From Anaerolineales bacterium (lineage in GTDB: Bacteria > Chloroflexota > Anaerolineae > Anaerolineales > Villigracilaceae): DNA of 37,173 nt. Below are positions 24,364 to 31,487 of the stretch, in pieces. Position 1 is the first letter of the stretch, and each line of letters opens with the position of its first letter. A model generated the notes under the pieces. The model had not been told where the DNA came from and searched no databases. It saw only the letters and a list, made by a program, of their open reading frames with translations. The position numbers and the translations under genes were made by a program. The DNA is taken from positions 1 through 37,173 of the forward strand of contig JABFSL010000098.1 of assembly GCA_013140605.1 (NCBI GenBank), given 5' to 3'.

Positions 24364-24603
24364 ATGAACGCAGATGAAATTCGTTTCCACCTTCGTGACC
24401 GCTGGAAAGCCGTTGAAGAATTCGAACGGCAGGAACTGCGCGCCATGTCACTGGATGAACATTGGCAGAAACTAAACGCCATTGTTCGCTTTGCAATTGA
24501 AACAGGCATGAAACGCGATAATGATAATGGCGAAATGGAAGTATTCATGCGCTGGGCAAAACTAAAGGAAAAATACGAGTCCGGGGTATGGGACGGAAAA
24601 TAA
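24364..24603 (+). CDS. Hypothetical helical protein (79 aa)
   Basis: The protein begins MNADEIRFHLRDRWKAVEEF and is rich in Arg, Glu and aromatic residues, with a predicted mostly helical fold and no membrane segment or known motif. I do not recognise it. An alternative ATG at 24358 would add two residues, but it lies only one base after a TATAAT box, so 24364 is preferred. It stands alone between the cysS terminator and a palindromic repeat. Confidence 0.65.
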   Translation: MNADEIRFHLRDRWKAVEEFERQELRAMSLDEHWQKLNAIVRFAIETGMKRDNDNGEMEVFMRWAKLKEKYESGVWDGK

Positions 24604-24731
24604 TAACTCACCTTACGCGCTGTCATGATTCCCTGAGCGGAGCGAAGGGTCTCTGAGATAATCGTAGAGACCCTTCGCTGTCGCTCAGGGCGACATGCCC
24701 GAAAATATACAAAACTGCGTAAGGTGAGATA
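24604..24731. repeat. Large nested palindromic element with CTCACCTTACGC ends
   Basis: Ends CTCACCTTACGC (24607-24618) and GCGTAAGGTGAG (24717-24728) are perfect complements. Inside, CCCTGAGCG then GCGAAGGGTCTCT (24631-24654) pairs with AGAGACCCTTCGC then CGCTCAGGG (24666-24690). The inner palindrome may be a second repeat inserted into the first. There is no coding capacity. Confidence 0.75.
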
Positions 24732-24762
24732 ATAAGTTGATTTGAAGTCAGCAAAGATAGTA

Positions 24763-24797
24763 AAACTTCCAAGAGCAACCATCTCGGAAGTTTTTTT
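24763..24797 (+). terminator. Terminator-like hairpin with ACTTCC/GGAAGT core
   Basis: AAACTTCC (24763-24770) and GGAAGTTT (24786-24793) pair around GAG/CTC and an AACCAT loop, followed by a T-run. The segment 24798-24897 beyond it holds only small imperfect hairpins (for example AAGTCC-GC-AGGACTT) and no gene that I can see. Confidence 0.75.
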
Positions 24798-24897
24798 ATT
24801 CAATGGGAATGGACGATCAAGTCCGCAGGACTTTCACGAACTGAGGCAGGGCTTTGCGTAGCACCCTGTGGGTCAGCCCGCACCGATTTAGAATAAT

Positions 24898-25019
24898 AGA
24901 CCTCTTGCATAAGTAGGTGTAATTTAGCCACACAAAGCACACAGAGTCTTTTGAGAAGAACCTTTAAAACTCTGTTTTTCTCTGTGACCTCTGTGGCTAA
25001 AAGACTTTTGCAAGAGGTC
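24898..25019. repeat. MITE/REP-like palindromic element, copy B (most complete)
   Basis: The ends are AGACCTCTTGCATAAGT (24898-24914) and ACTTTTGCAAGAGGTC (25004-25019), inverted and nearly perfect. Inside, TTTAGCCACA and CTCTGTGACCTCTGTGGCTAAA also pair. The element ends 3 nt before the stop codon of the minus-strand gene at 25023. It encodes nothing. Copies A (20324) and C (35659, opposite orientation) share ends and interior. Confidence 0.85.
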
Positions 25020-25022
25020 AAA

Positions 25023-25418
25023 TCAGGAACCCCCGAGCGCAAGATTGATAAACTCCTCTTTTGTCTTTACCACAATGGACTTCCTTTGACCGACCACCGC
25101 AGGGGCTTGCGATGTCGGCCCGTCATACACATCAAGCCTGCTATTTCTGCCGCGGACCACAATAACGCGTCGGAAAAAAGCCGAGGGCACCGAAAAGATC
25201 AAACTGGTAATGTGTACGATATCAAGCGCATCGAACTCGTTGATAAGGATCGTATACGGATGTTCCAAATAGGCGAGATCGTGTAATCTGGCATCATCGA
25301 TGTATGGGATTCTGGTCACATCCAATTGCGGGTGGAGTTTCAGCATGTTGCCGATGCCCTCATCCAGCAGCGAGCCGTCCCCCAACACAAATATTTTGAC
25401 AAGTGATGAATGTGACAT
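25023..25418 (-). CDS. Pseudo-receiver (response-regulator-like) protein
   Basis: 131 residues. The start VKIFVLGDGSLLDEGIGNMLKLHPQ follows the pattern of NarL-type receiver domains (hydrophobic strand, then a D-rich turn, then helix 1), but the usual double Asp is replaced by GDGS, and no output domain is present. Later HPYTILINEFDAL occupies the place of the phospho-Asp strand, with no clear Asp acceptor. A phosphorylation-independent signalling or scaffold role is inferred. It lies alone on the minus strand, with a palindromic repeat touching its 3' end. Confidence 0.55.
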   Translation of the reverse strand: MSHSSLVKIFVLGDGSLLDEGIGNMLKLHPQLDVTRIPYIDDARLHDLAYLEHPYTILINEFDALDIVHITSLIFSVPSAFFRRVIVVRGRNSRLDVYDGPTSQAPAVVGQRKSIVVKTKEEFINLALGGS

Positions 25419-25513
25419 AAGAACTGCTCCATCGAACGGCCCGATCAGGCAGGCGGATTCGATCCATTTACATGGATATATATACCAGTCGCTGACCAGC
25501 CTGAAAAGTTACG

Positions 25514-25525
25514 ACCTTACGCAGT
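25514..25525. repeat. Solo end of the CCTTACGCAGT element
   Basis: ACCTTACGCAGT equals the complement of the right inner end of the element at 24604-24731, without the rest. The gap 25419-25750 otherwise contains a small hairpin (ATCCAT/ATGGAT near 25460), a Cys-rich reading-frame end on the minus strand, GTAGGTAAAAGG word repeats (25577-25604) and the terminator below. Confidence 0.45.
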
Positions 25526-25605
25526 CAATTTTTTAGCTTCCACAGTTTTCACATTCATCGCCCGCGCAACACTTATGGGAAGTAGGTAAAAGGTAATAAG
25601 TAAAA

Positions 25606-25640
25606 AAACTTCCAAGGCGTTGGCTTTGGAAGTTTATATT
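25606..25640 (+). terminator. Terminator-like hairpin with ACTTCC core
   Basis: AAACTTCCAA (25606-25615) and TTGGAAGTTT (25626-25635) pair with GGC inside, followed by ATATTTAAAGG. It marks the left border of the A+T-rich island. Confidence 0.65.
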
Positions 25641-25750
25641 TAAAGGAAAAAACAAGCACACGATGTGACGTTTTGTCTGTAGACGTTTTATCTGCCAGTA
25701 TTGATAATACTTTTTATGGAAAATCGAAGTAGAATTTGAGAAAACAAAAT

Positions 25751-26023
25751 ATGTCGATGTATATTTTCTTTGAATCAACAGATGAAATATTTCAGAGATT
25801 TGATAATTATGAAATATGGCCGTGTGTTCTTCTCAATCCAACTGACCCCAGTGGCAGCGAAAGATGCGATGCCGATAATCCAGATATTGCATTCTGGAGT
25901 ATTTACGGTCATTTTCGGACAGGTGGCCTTGAATGTATAAGCGACCATGAAACCTACGAAGAAGCCAAAGAGTTTATGGAAACGCTACCCAAAATGCCAC
26001 TCACGCCTTTAACACCTTTTTGA
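25751..26023 (+). CDS. Hypothetical small protein in the A+T-rich island (90 aa)
   Basis: The product starts MSMYIFFESTDEIFQRFDNYE and contains the acidic, aromatic-rich segment IAFWSIYGHF; the tail ends in PLTPLTPF. No signal, membrane helix or known motif was seen. I do not recognise the family. The start was taken at the ATG 25751 because an upstream in-frame TTG at 25736 has no support. It ends 9 nt before the HNH nuclease gene and has the same A+T-rich codon use, so the two are probably one transcription unit and were acquired together. Confidence 0.6.
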   Translation: MSMYIFFESTDEIFQRFDNYEIWPCVLLNPTDPSGSERCDADNPDIAFWSIYGHFRTGGLECISDHETYEEAKEFMETLPKMPLTPLTPF

Positions 26024-26032
26024 GGATTTTCT

Positions 26033-26875
26033 ATGCCTGTAAATTTCAAATCTCTTGAATTTGGTCAAAGTTATGACCGCCCATTTTTAGCAAAGCTTTG
26101 GGGCTATCAAAGTTTTCACGCAATTTCCAAGGGCGTTGTAACGCCTGCCAACACAAAATATATTGTTCTTTTTGTAACCAAAGACAAGCAACTAGCTTTG
26201 ACACAATACAATGATTACATTGATGGAAACATGCTTTTTTGGGAAGGTGAAGAGAAACACAGTTCGGATAAAAGAGTTGTTGAAGCAAATAAAAACCAAG
26301 ATGAAACTCGTCTTTTCTACAGGGAAACTCACCATTCTCCGTTTGTTTATTTTGGGAGGATATCATTAACCGATTTCCAACTGAGAGAAAATGCCCCAAG
26401 TGAATTTGTATTTAGAATAGAAATGCTTTCATCTGAAATTGACGCTTTCAAAGAAGTGCGTGAACATGCGGGGGAATATAAGGCTTTAGATAAAACCGAG
26501 CAAGAGCAAATCGTAGTAAGCAGACTCGGACAAGGCAATTTCAGAAGAAATGTAATAAGGCTTTGGGGAAGTTGTTCTGTGACAGGATTGCAAAGTGTTA
26601 CTTTATTGCGGGCATCACATATAAAACCGTGGAAAGACAGCAACAATCAAGAAAGACTAAATCCATTCAACGGTCTTTTATTGATTCCTGATTATGACTT
26701 TTTATTTGACAGGGGATATATAACGTTCAAGAACAATGGAAGCGTACTTATTTCTCAAAAATTGAGCCCTTTTGCGCGTAAAATTTTTGATGTAGATGAT
26801 GCCCTTCAATTGCGAAATGTTTTCCCCGAAAACAAAGAATATTTAGATTTTCATCGAAGCGAAGTCTTTGAATAG
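26033..26875 (+). CDS. HNH endonuclease with DUF3427-like N-terminal domain (type IV/McrA-like candidate)
   Basis: 280 residues. The C-terminal third is an HNH_2-type nuclease: RLGQGNFRRNVIRLWGSCSVTG, then ASHIKPW with H196, and NPFNGLLL with N213, followed by DFLFDRGYITF. The N-terminal part (about 10-115; YDRPFLAKLWGYQSF, LFWEGEEKHSSD, TRLFYRETHHSPFVYFGRI) resembles DUF3427 modules that accompany helicases and HNH nucleases in restriction systems. A modified-base or phage DNA restriction role is therefore plausible but not shown. Codon use is far more A+T-rich than in neighbouring core genes, a sign of horizontal gain. No methyltransferase is adjacent, which favours a modification-dependent enzyme. 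Confidence 0.8.
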   Translation: MPVNFKSLEFGQSYDRPFLAKLWGYQSFHAISKGVVTPANTKYIVLFVTKDKQLALTQYNDYIDGNMLFWEGEEKHSSDKRVVEANKNQDETRLFYRETHHSPFVYFGRISLTDFQLRENAPSEFVFRIEMLSSEIDAFKEVREHAGEYKALDKTEQEQIVVSRLGQGNFRRNVIRLWGSCSVTGLQSVTLLRASHIKPWKDSNNQERLNPFNGLLLIPDYDFLFDRGYITFKNNGSVLISQKLSPFARKIFDVDDALQLRNVFPENKEYLDFHRSEVFE

Positions 26876-26918
26876 TGCTATTTGTTTGAAATACCATAAA
26901 TATTTTAGTGCATGAGTC

Positions 26919-27278
26919 ATGAACAAGATTAAATTCAACTATCTTTATCGTGATGGCAGTAATTACAAATCTTGGGGAGAGATGGTTTTCTCAAACCCTG
27001 AGCAATTAGCTCTGAGTGAGATTGAAGCAAAATTAGTTGACGCCTTTCTGCCAGACAAACTATTTATTGCCAGTCAAATTTCCATTCCAGAAAAGTTTTT
27101 ATTTGCAAACAGGCAATTTACAAAATACGATCATTGTTACCATGAGTTTGATTGTGTGGAGATTTGTGAAGAAAACCTTACCGACAATTCAAATCGTTCA
27201 ATTACTGATTTCTTGAAAGATGTTGAAATGGCCTCAAAGCATGGTTGGAAAGCATTCGATGTTTTAGAACGAGCCTGA
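26919..27278 (+). CDS. Conserved hypothetical protein next to nuclease genes (119 aa)
   Basis: The chain begins MNKIKFNYLYRDGSNYKSWG and continues with a pattern of mixed strands and helices (EIEAKLVDAFLPDKLFIASQ, YHEFDCVEI). It is soluble, without signal peptide or catalytic motif that I can name. I believe this is a widely distributed family of unknown function, but this is from memory of similar proteins and not a search. A+T-rich codon use links it to the HNH gene 43 nt upstream. Confidence 0.65.
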   Translation: MNKIKFNYLYRDGSNYKSWGEMVFSNPEQLALSEIEAKLVDAFLPDKLFIASQISIPEKFLFANRQFTKYDHCYHEFDCVEICEENLTDNSNRSITDFLKDVEMASKHGWKAFDVLERA

Positions 27279-27289
27279 CACATTCAGAG

Positions 27290-27433
27290 AAGAAACTACA
27301 GGGCAATAAAGATCGGGACAAACTTGTCATAAGGGAACTAAGAAAAATGGGCTGGAAAATTATCCGCGTCTGGGAACATGAACTCAAACACCCATCAAAG
27401 GTTGCCGCAAAGTTACTTCGTCATCTTTCATAA
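27290..27433 (+). pseudogene. C-terminal remnant of a Vsr-like endonuclease
   Basis: The frame carries NKDRDKLVIRELRKMGWKII then RVWEHEL, which matches the C-terminal half of very-short-patch repair endonucleases (N..RD..v...L...GW.ii.vWE.el). The N-terminal catalytic half (normally about 90 residues more, with the Asp and zinc site) is missing, and no start codon or ribosome-binding site is fitted to this remnant. It is best read as a relic of a lost DNA-cytosine methylation or restriction system. A DUF559-type endonuclease tail is the main alternative. Confidence 0.6.
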
Positions 27434-27535
27434 TTCATCCTTCATCATTCATCCTTCATCCCTCATCACTTTTCACTCCCCACCACCCACCATTCACTAT
27501 CTCCCCATCCACCACCCACTGATTCATGCTAAACT
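27434..27535 (+). repeat. Pyrimidine-rich TTCATCC / CACCCAC word repeats
   Basis: After the Vsr stump come ATTCATCC, TTCATC, ATTCATCC, TTCATCCC, then CACCACCCACC and CACCACCCACTGA. This low-complexity, C/T/A-only block fills the gap to the decarboxylase promoter region and marks the right border of the A+T-rich island. Confidence 0.6.
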
Positions 27536-27563
27536 TCGCCTCAACCCCAAGGAGGAGTCACAC

Positions 27564-29009
27564 ATGCCCACACTCCCATTTCCCAAATCAGGACAACCCA
27601 AAACAGAGATCCTCGCCTCCATGCGCCACGCGCGTGACCATGACGCGCAATGGCACAACGGACGGGTCTTCGGCCTCGTCTATCACATCTCAGATGAGAT
27701 AGACGATCTGCTCAAGGAAGCCTACACCATGTTCTTCTCGGAGAACGGTCTCAACCCCACGGCCTTTCCCAGCCTGAGCAAGTTCGAGAACGAGATCATC
27801 GCAATGGCCTCCAATCTGCTGGGCGGCGATGAGCAGGTTGCTGGCACCATGACTTCGGGCGGCACCGAGTCCCTGCTGATGGCGGTCAAGACCGCGCGGG
27901 ATTATGCGCGTGCCAAACGCGGAATTACGGCCCCTGAGATCGTCATGCCCACCACCGCGCATCCCGCCTTCGACAAGGCTGGCGAATACTTCAACGTGCG
28001 CATCATCCACATCCCCGTGCGTGACGATTTCCGTGCAGATGTCGAAGCCATGCGCCGTGCCATTACCAAAAACACCATCATGCTGGTCGGCTCGGCTCCA
28101 TCCTACCCGCATGGCGTGGTCGATCCCATCCGCGAACTGGCCGCGCTGGCGCAGGAACACGGTCTGCTCTTTCACACCGACGCCTGCGTGGGCGGATTCA
28201 TGCTGCCCTTCATCCGCAAGCTCGGGTATCCAGTGCCTGATTTTGATCTCTCTGTCCCGGGCGTGACCTCCATCTCAGCCGACTTGCACAAGTATGCCTA
28301 CGCCGCCAAACCAGCATCCATCGTTCTGTATCGGACCTCGGAACTGCGCCGCCATCAAATGTTTGTCTCCACCGACTGGCCGGGCGGCATATACCCGTCG
28401 GCTGGCATGGCTGGCTCGCGCCCCGGCGGACCCATCGCTGCGGCCTGGGCCTTGCTCAATTATTTGGGTGAGGATGGTTATCTGGAGATCACCGATATTG
28501 TGATGCGCACCGCCAAGGTCTTTCAGGATGGCATCAACGCCCTGCCTGATCTGAAAGTCTTGAGCAATCCTGAAATGAGCGTCTTCGCCATCGCATCCGA
28601 CTCAATCGATGTCTACGATCTCGCCGATGAACTCGCCCTGCGCGGCTGGCATTTGGATCGTCAGCACTTCCCGCCCTCATTGCATGTGACAGTCAACTAT
28701 GTTCACGCGCAGGTGGCTGCCGAGTTTCTGTCAGATTTGGAAACTGCCGTGGGCGTGGTCAACAGGCCTGGGCTGAGAAAGACCGCCACGAAGTTTTTGG
28801 TCAAAGCTGCCAACCTGCTCACCCGCATCCTGCCAGAGGAAACGGTCAGCAATCTGTTTAACAAAGCCTCGTCCCTGCTTGGCGGCGGAGGAGGCCTGCC
28901 CACGCGCATGGCTCCCATGTACGGCCTGATAGGCTCGCTCCCCAACCGTGGCGATTTGAAGGAATTGGTGTTGGACTTGTTGGACGGTATCAATACATAT
29001 AAAGAATAA
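27564..29009 (+). CDS. PLP-dependent decarboxylase/lyase, sphingosine-1-phosphate-lyase-like
   Basis: 481 residues. Group II PLP fold: TSGGTESLLMAVKTARD binds phosphate, HPAFDKAGEYF and HTDACVGGF flank the ring, and SADLHKYAYAAKP carries the Schiff-base lysine K243. The sequence pattern resembles sphingosine-1-phosphate lyase more than glutamate or tyrosine decarboxylase. A lyase or decarboxylase acting on an amino-phospho or amino acid substrate is inferred. ATG 27564 is supported by AAGGAGGAG eight nt upstream; a longer frame to 27378 would be read from low-complexity repeats. The C-terminal 70 residues form an extra helical and Gly-rich tail. Confidence 0.85.
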   Translation: MPTLPFPKSGQPKTEILASMRHARDHDAQWHNGRVFGLVYHISDEIDDLLKEAYTMFFSENGLNPTAFPSLSKFENEIIAMASNLLGGDEQVAGTMTSGGTESLLMAVKTARDYARAKRGITAPEIVMPTTAHPAFDKAGEYFNVRIIHIPVRDDFRADVEAMRRAITKNTIMLVGSAPSYPHGVVDPIRELAALAQEHGLLFHTDACVGGFMLPFIRKLGYPVPDFDLSVPGVTSISADLHKYAYAAKPASIVLYRTSELRRHQMFVSTDWPGGIYPSAGMAGSRPGGPIAAAWALLNYLGEDGYLEITDIVMRTAKVFQDGINALPDLKVLSNPEMSVFAIASDSIDVYDLADELALRGWHLDRQHFPPSLHVTVNYVHAQVAAEFLSDLETAVGVVNRPGLRKTATKFLVKAANLLTRILPEETVSNLFNKASSLLGGGGGLPTRMAPMYGLIGSLPNRGDLKELVLDLLDGINTYKE

Positions 29010-29198
29010 TGTCGTTGCGAGGAGGGCTGGTGGTTGAGTAGCCGCGCTCTTGTTTTTCGCGGCGTACACTTGCACTGCACGCAAGTGCAGGTGTCGAAAC
29101 CCAGCCCGACGAAGCAACCCCTGTTGCGCGGAAATCTCCCCCACAAGATTCTCTCATTAAACCGGGGGTTGCTTCGCAAAGAACGCTCGCAACGACAT
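29009..29198. repeat. ATGTCGTTGCGAGG palindromic element with nested second repeat
   Basis: Ends ATGTCGTTGCGAG (from 29009) and CTCGCAACGACAT (to 29198) are perfect complements; the first base overlaps the decarboxylase stop codon. Inner arms GAAGCAACCCC and GGGGGTTGCTTC also pair. A second palindrome, GGGCTGG to CCAGCCC (29024-29107), with CACTTGC/GCAAGTG at its centre, seems to be inserted into the left arm. The same outer sequence appears at 32823-32924. Confidence 0.8.
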
Positions 29199-29218
29199 GA
29201 ATTATAGAGGAGCACTCA

Positions 29219-30661
29219 ATGACACTTGCCAAAGAAGACCGACTTCCCTTTTGGACAAAACTCATCTACGGCACAGGCGACTGGAGCATCGCCAGTTACG
29301 GCACACTGCGCCAGGTCTTCTACGCCATCTTCCTGACCGACGTGGTCGGGCTGGAGCCGCGCCTCGCATCGGTGGCCGCGCTCGTCGGCATCATCTGGGA
29401 CGCGATCAATGATCCCATTGTGGGCGTGCTCAGTGATCGCATGAAATCACGCTGGGGAAGGCGGCGTCCGTTTTTGCTTTTCTTCGCGATTCCCTTCGGC
29501 CTGGGTTTCATGCTCTTGTGGTATGCGCCCCCTTTTGAAGGCCAGATTGCCAAAGCGCTCTTCGTCACCCTCGCGTTCATGATCAGCGACACCTTGCAAA
29601 CGCTGGTCGTGGTTCCGTTCTCCGCGCTCACCCCCGAACTGACCCAGGACTACGATGAACGCACTTCGCTGATCGGCTTCCGCATGTTCTTCAACCTTGT
29701 GGTTTCGCTGGTCGCTGCCGTTGCCGCGCCCGCCATCGTGGATGGTGTGCTTGCAAACGGCGGCACGCAGCAACAAGGTTTTATGCTGACAGCGGCCATC
29801 TTCGGCGGGCTTGCCATCCTGCCCTTTCTGCTCATCTTCGCGGTGGTGCGCGAAAAACCGTTGAGCGCAGCCAATGTCGTGCGGGAAATCCCATTCCTGC
29901 AAACTGTGAAAACCGCGTGGAGCAATATCCCGTTCCGCTTCGCCACCCTGCTCTACATGCTCAACTGGATCACCTTCGACCTCGTCGCGCTCGTCCTGCC
30001 GTTCTATCTCGTCTACTGGATATCAAGCGGGGACCTGCTGGCGAAGGCAACCGTCCTTGGCGTTTCGCTTCCCATTGAATCAGCGGTCTTTGCGGTCTTG
30101 TTGATTACGGCTGTGATCGCTTTGCCCATCTGGTTATTTGTCTCGAAGAAGTTGAGCAAGAAAAGCGCCTACATCGTTGGGATGGTCTTTTGGGCGGGCG
30201 TGCAATTGGTGATCTTCTCGATCCAACCTGGACAGGTGAGCATGATCCTGCTCATGAGCTTTTTCGCCGGGATCAGTGTTTCCTCCGCCCACATCCTGCC
30301 CGACTCCATCTTCCCCGATGTGATCGAATGGGATGAACTCCGCACAGGCCGCCGTCAGGAGGGCATTTATTATGGCGTCAAGAACTTCATCCGCAAGCTG
30401 ACGGGCGCGCTCGCGATCTTTATTGGCTTGCAGGTCTTGGGCTGGTTCGGCTATCAATCTCCACCCGAAGGCGCCACATCCTTTACTCAATCACCGCAAA
30501 CCCTCACCGCCATCCGCTTCCTGCTCGGACCCTTCGGCGCGATATTGCTATTCAGTGCGGTCGCAATGGCCTGGTTCTACCCACTCACACGCGAACGTCA
30601 CGCCCGCATTCGAAAGTTGTTGCTAAGAAGAAAGGAAAGAACAAAGACGGATGAAGAGTAG
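29219..30661 (+). CDS. GPH-family sugar:cation symporter (MelB-like MFS)
   Basis: 480 residues with twelve predicted membrane helices. WDAINDPIVGVLSDRMKSRW then GRRRPF is the signature loop of glycoside-pentoside-hexuronide symporters, and the N-terminal helix SYGTLRQVFYAIFLTDVVG agrees. It would import a glycoside or sugar with Na+ or H+. A GH1 beta-glucosidase lies two genes downstream (31488), so the pair may take up and hydrolyse disaccharides or glycosides. GAGGAG precedes the start. Confidence 0.88.
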   Translation: MTLAKEDRLPFWTKLIYGTGDWSIASYGTLRQVFYAIFLTDVVGLEPRLASVAALVGIIWDAINDPIVGVLSDRMKSRWGRRRPFLLFFAIPFGLGFMLLWYAPPFEGQIAKALFVTLAFMISDTLQTLVVVPFSALTPELTQDYDERTSLIGFRMFFNLVVSLVAAVAAPAIVDGVLANGGTQQQGFMLTAAIFGGLAILPFLLIFAVVREKPLSAANVVREIPFLQTVKTAWSNIPFRFATLLYMLNWITFDLVALVLPFYLVYWISSGDLLAKATVLGVSLPIESAVFAVLLITAVIALPIWLFVSKKLSKKSAYIVGMVFWAGVQLVIFSIQPGQVSMILLMSFFAGISVSSAHILPDSIFPDVIEWDELRTGRRQEGIYYGVKNFIRKLTGALAIFIGLQVLGWFGYQSPPEGATSFTQSPQTLTAIRFLLGPFGAILLFSAVAMAWFYPLTRERHARIRKLLLRRKERTKTDEE

Positions 30662-30670
30662 GGACATGTA

Positions 30671-30705
30671 AAACTTCCCAGTGCAAACTCTCGGAAGTTT
30701 TTATT
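30671..30705 (+). terminator. Terminator after the GPH symporter
   Basis: AAACTTCC (30671-30678) and GGAAGTTT (30693-30700) pair with partial inner pairing; TTATTT follows. Confidence 0.8.
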
Positions 30706-30713
30706 TGATAAAG

Positions 30714-30719
30714 TACAAT
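30714..30719 (+). promoter_or_regulatory. -10-like box for a possible leaderless start
   Basis: TACAAT ends 6 nt before the ATG at 30726; no Shine-Dalgarno lies between. Confidence 0.4.
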
Positions 30720-30725
30720 CAGCCC

Positions 30726-31451
30726 ATGAAAGAACTCATCTATTCACGCAACGCAGTCTACGAAGTCATGCGGGCAAGACGCAGGCAGATATTCTCCATT
30801 GAGATCGCCGAGGGAGTGCAGGGTAAAGGCAGGATCGAAGACATACTAAAGATGGCACAGCAGCAAAAGGTGAAAGTCAGCCGTGTGCCGCGCCCCAAGC
30901 TGGACAAGGTCCACCAGAACAATCAGGGCATCGTGGCCGAAGTCAGCGGGTATCCGTATTCGGATGTGGTGGATATTCTGGATAGCGCCAAAGGCGAACT
31001 GCCTTTCGTGCTCATGCTTGATTCCCTGCAAGACCCGCAGAACTTCGGCACCCTCATCCGCACCGCCGAAGCGCTTGGCGTGCACGGCATCGTCATTCCG
31101 CTGGCCCGCTCCGTGGATATGACTCCCGCCGTGGTCAACGCGTCCTCTGGCGCGAGCGAGCACATGCTCATCGCGCAGGCGAACCTGTCCCAGACGATAG
31201 ACGCGCTCAAAGACAATGACATCTGGGTCGTCGGGCTGGATCAGGCCGGGGCGGAGATAGAGGCGGGGTCACGTCACCTAAAAGGTGCATTGGCGCTCGT
31301 CGTCGGCTCGGAAGGCGAAGGGCTGCATGATCTCGTCCGAAAGAAGTGCGACATCGTTTTGAAGCTCCCCATGAAAGGCAGGATCGAATCCCTCAATGCC
31401 GCCGTTGCGGGGTCGGTGGCACTATATCTCGCCTATCTTTCTCGGCAATGA
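30726..31451 (+). CDS. rlmB: 23S rRNA (guanosine-2'-O)-methyltransferase, RlmB/TrmH family
   Basis: 241 residues. A short N-terminal substrate-binding domain (about 1-75; NAVYEVMRA, HQNNQGIVAEV) is followed by a SPOUT methyltransferase with its three motifs: DPQNFGTLIRTAEALGV, VVGSEGEGL and LPMKGRIESLNAAVA, which form the SAM-binding knot. The N-terminal region marks the RlmB branch rather than TrmL. The expected target is the 2'-O of a guanosine in 23S rRNA; the related tRNA enzyme TrmH cannot be fully excluded. The stop codon TGA lies at the start of a GACTA-word repeat. Confidence 0.88.
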   Translation: MKELIYSRNAVYEVMRARRRQIFSIEIAEGVQGKGRIEDILKMAQQQKVKVSRVPRPKLDKVHQNNQGIVAEVSGYPYSDVVDILDSAKGELPFVLMLDSLQDPQNFGTLIRTAEALGVHGIVIPLARSVDMTPAVVNASSGASEHMLIAQANLSQTIDALKDNDIWVVGLDQAGAEIEAGSRHLKGALALVVGSEGEGLHDLVRKKCDIVLKLPMKGRIESLNAAVAGSVALYLAYLSRQ

Positions 31452-31486
31452 CTACCCGACTATTCGACCAGCGACTAGGAGACTAA
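31449..31486 (+). repeat. GACTA-word repeat between rlmB and the GH1 gene
   Basis: TGACTACCCGACTATTCGACC then AGCGACTAGGAGACTAA is close to the block before cysS (22827-22866). It supplies the rlmB stop codon and the AGGAG Shine-Dalgarno of the next gene. Confidence 0.65.
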
Positions 31487-31487
31487 A

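Noticed and set aside
25533-25778. 81-codon minus-strand ORF as a gene
   Set aside because: It crosses a terminator hairpin, lacks a ribosome-binding site, and has no protein-like composition except the final Cys-rich tail.
27378-27563. N-terminal extension of the decarboxylase frame
   Set aside because: It is read from low-complexity TTCATCC/CACCCAC repeats, and a strong AAGGAGGAG sits before the internal ATG 27564.
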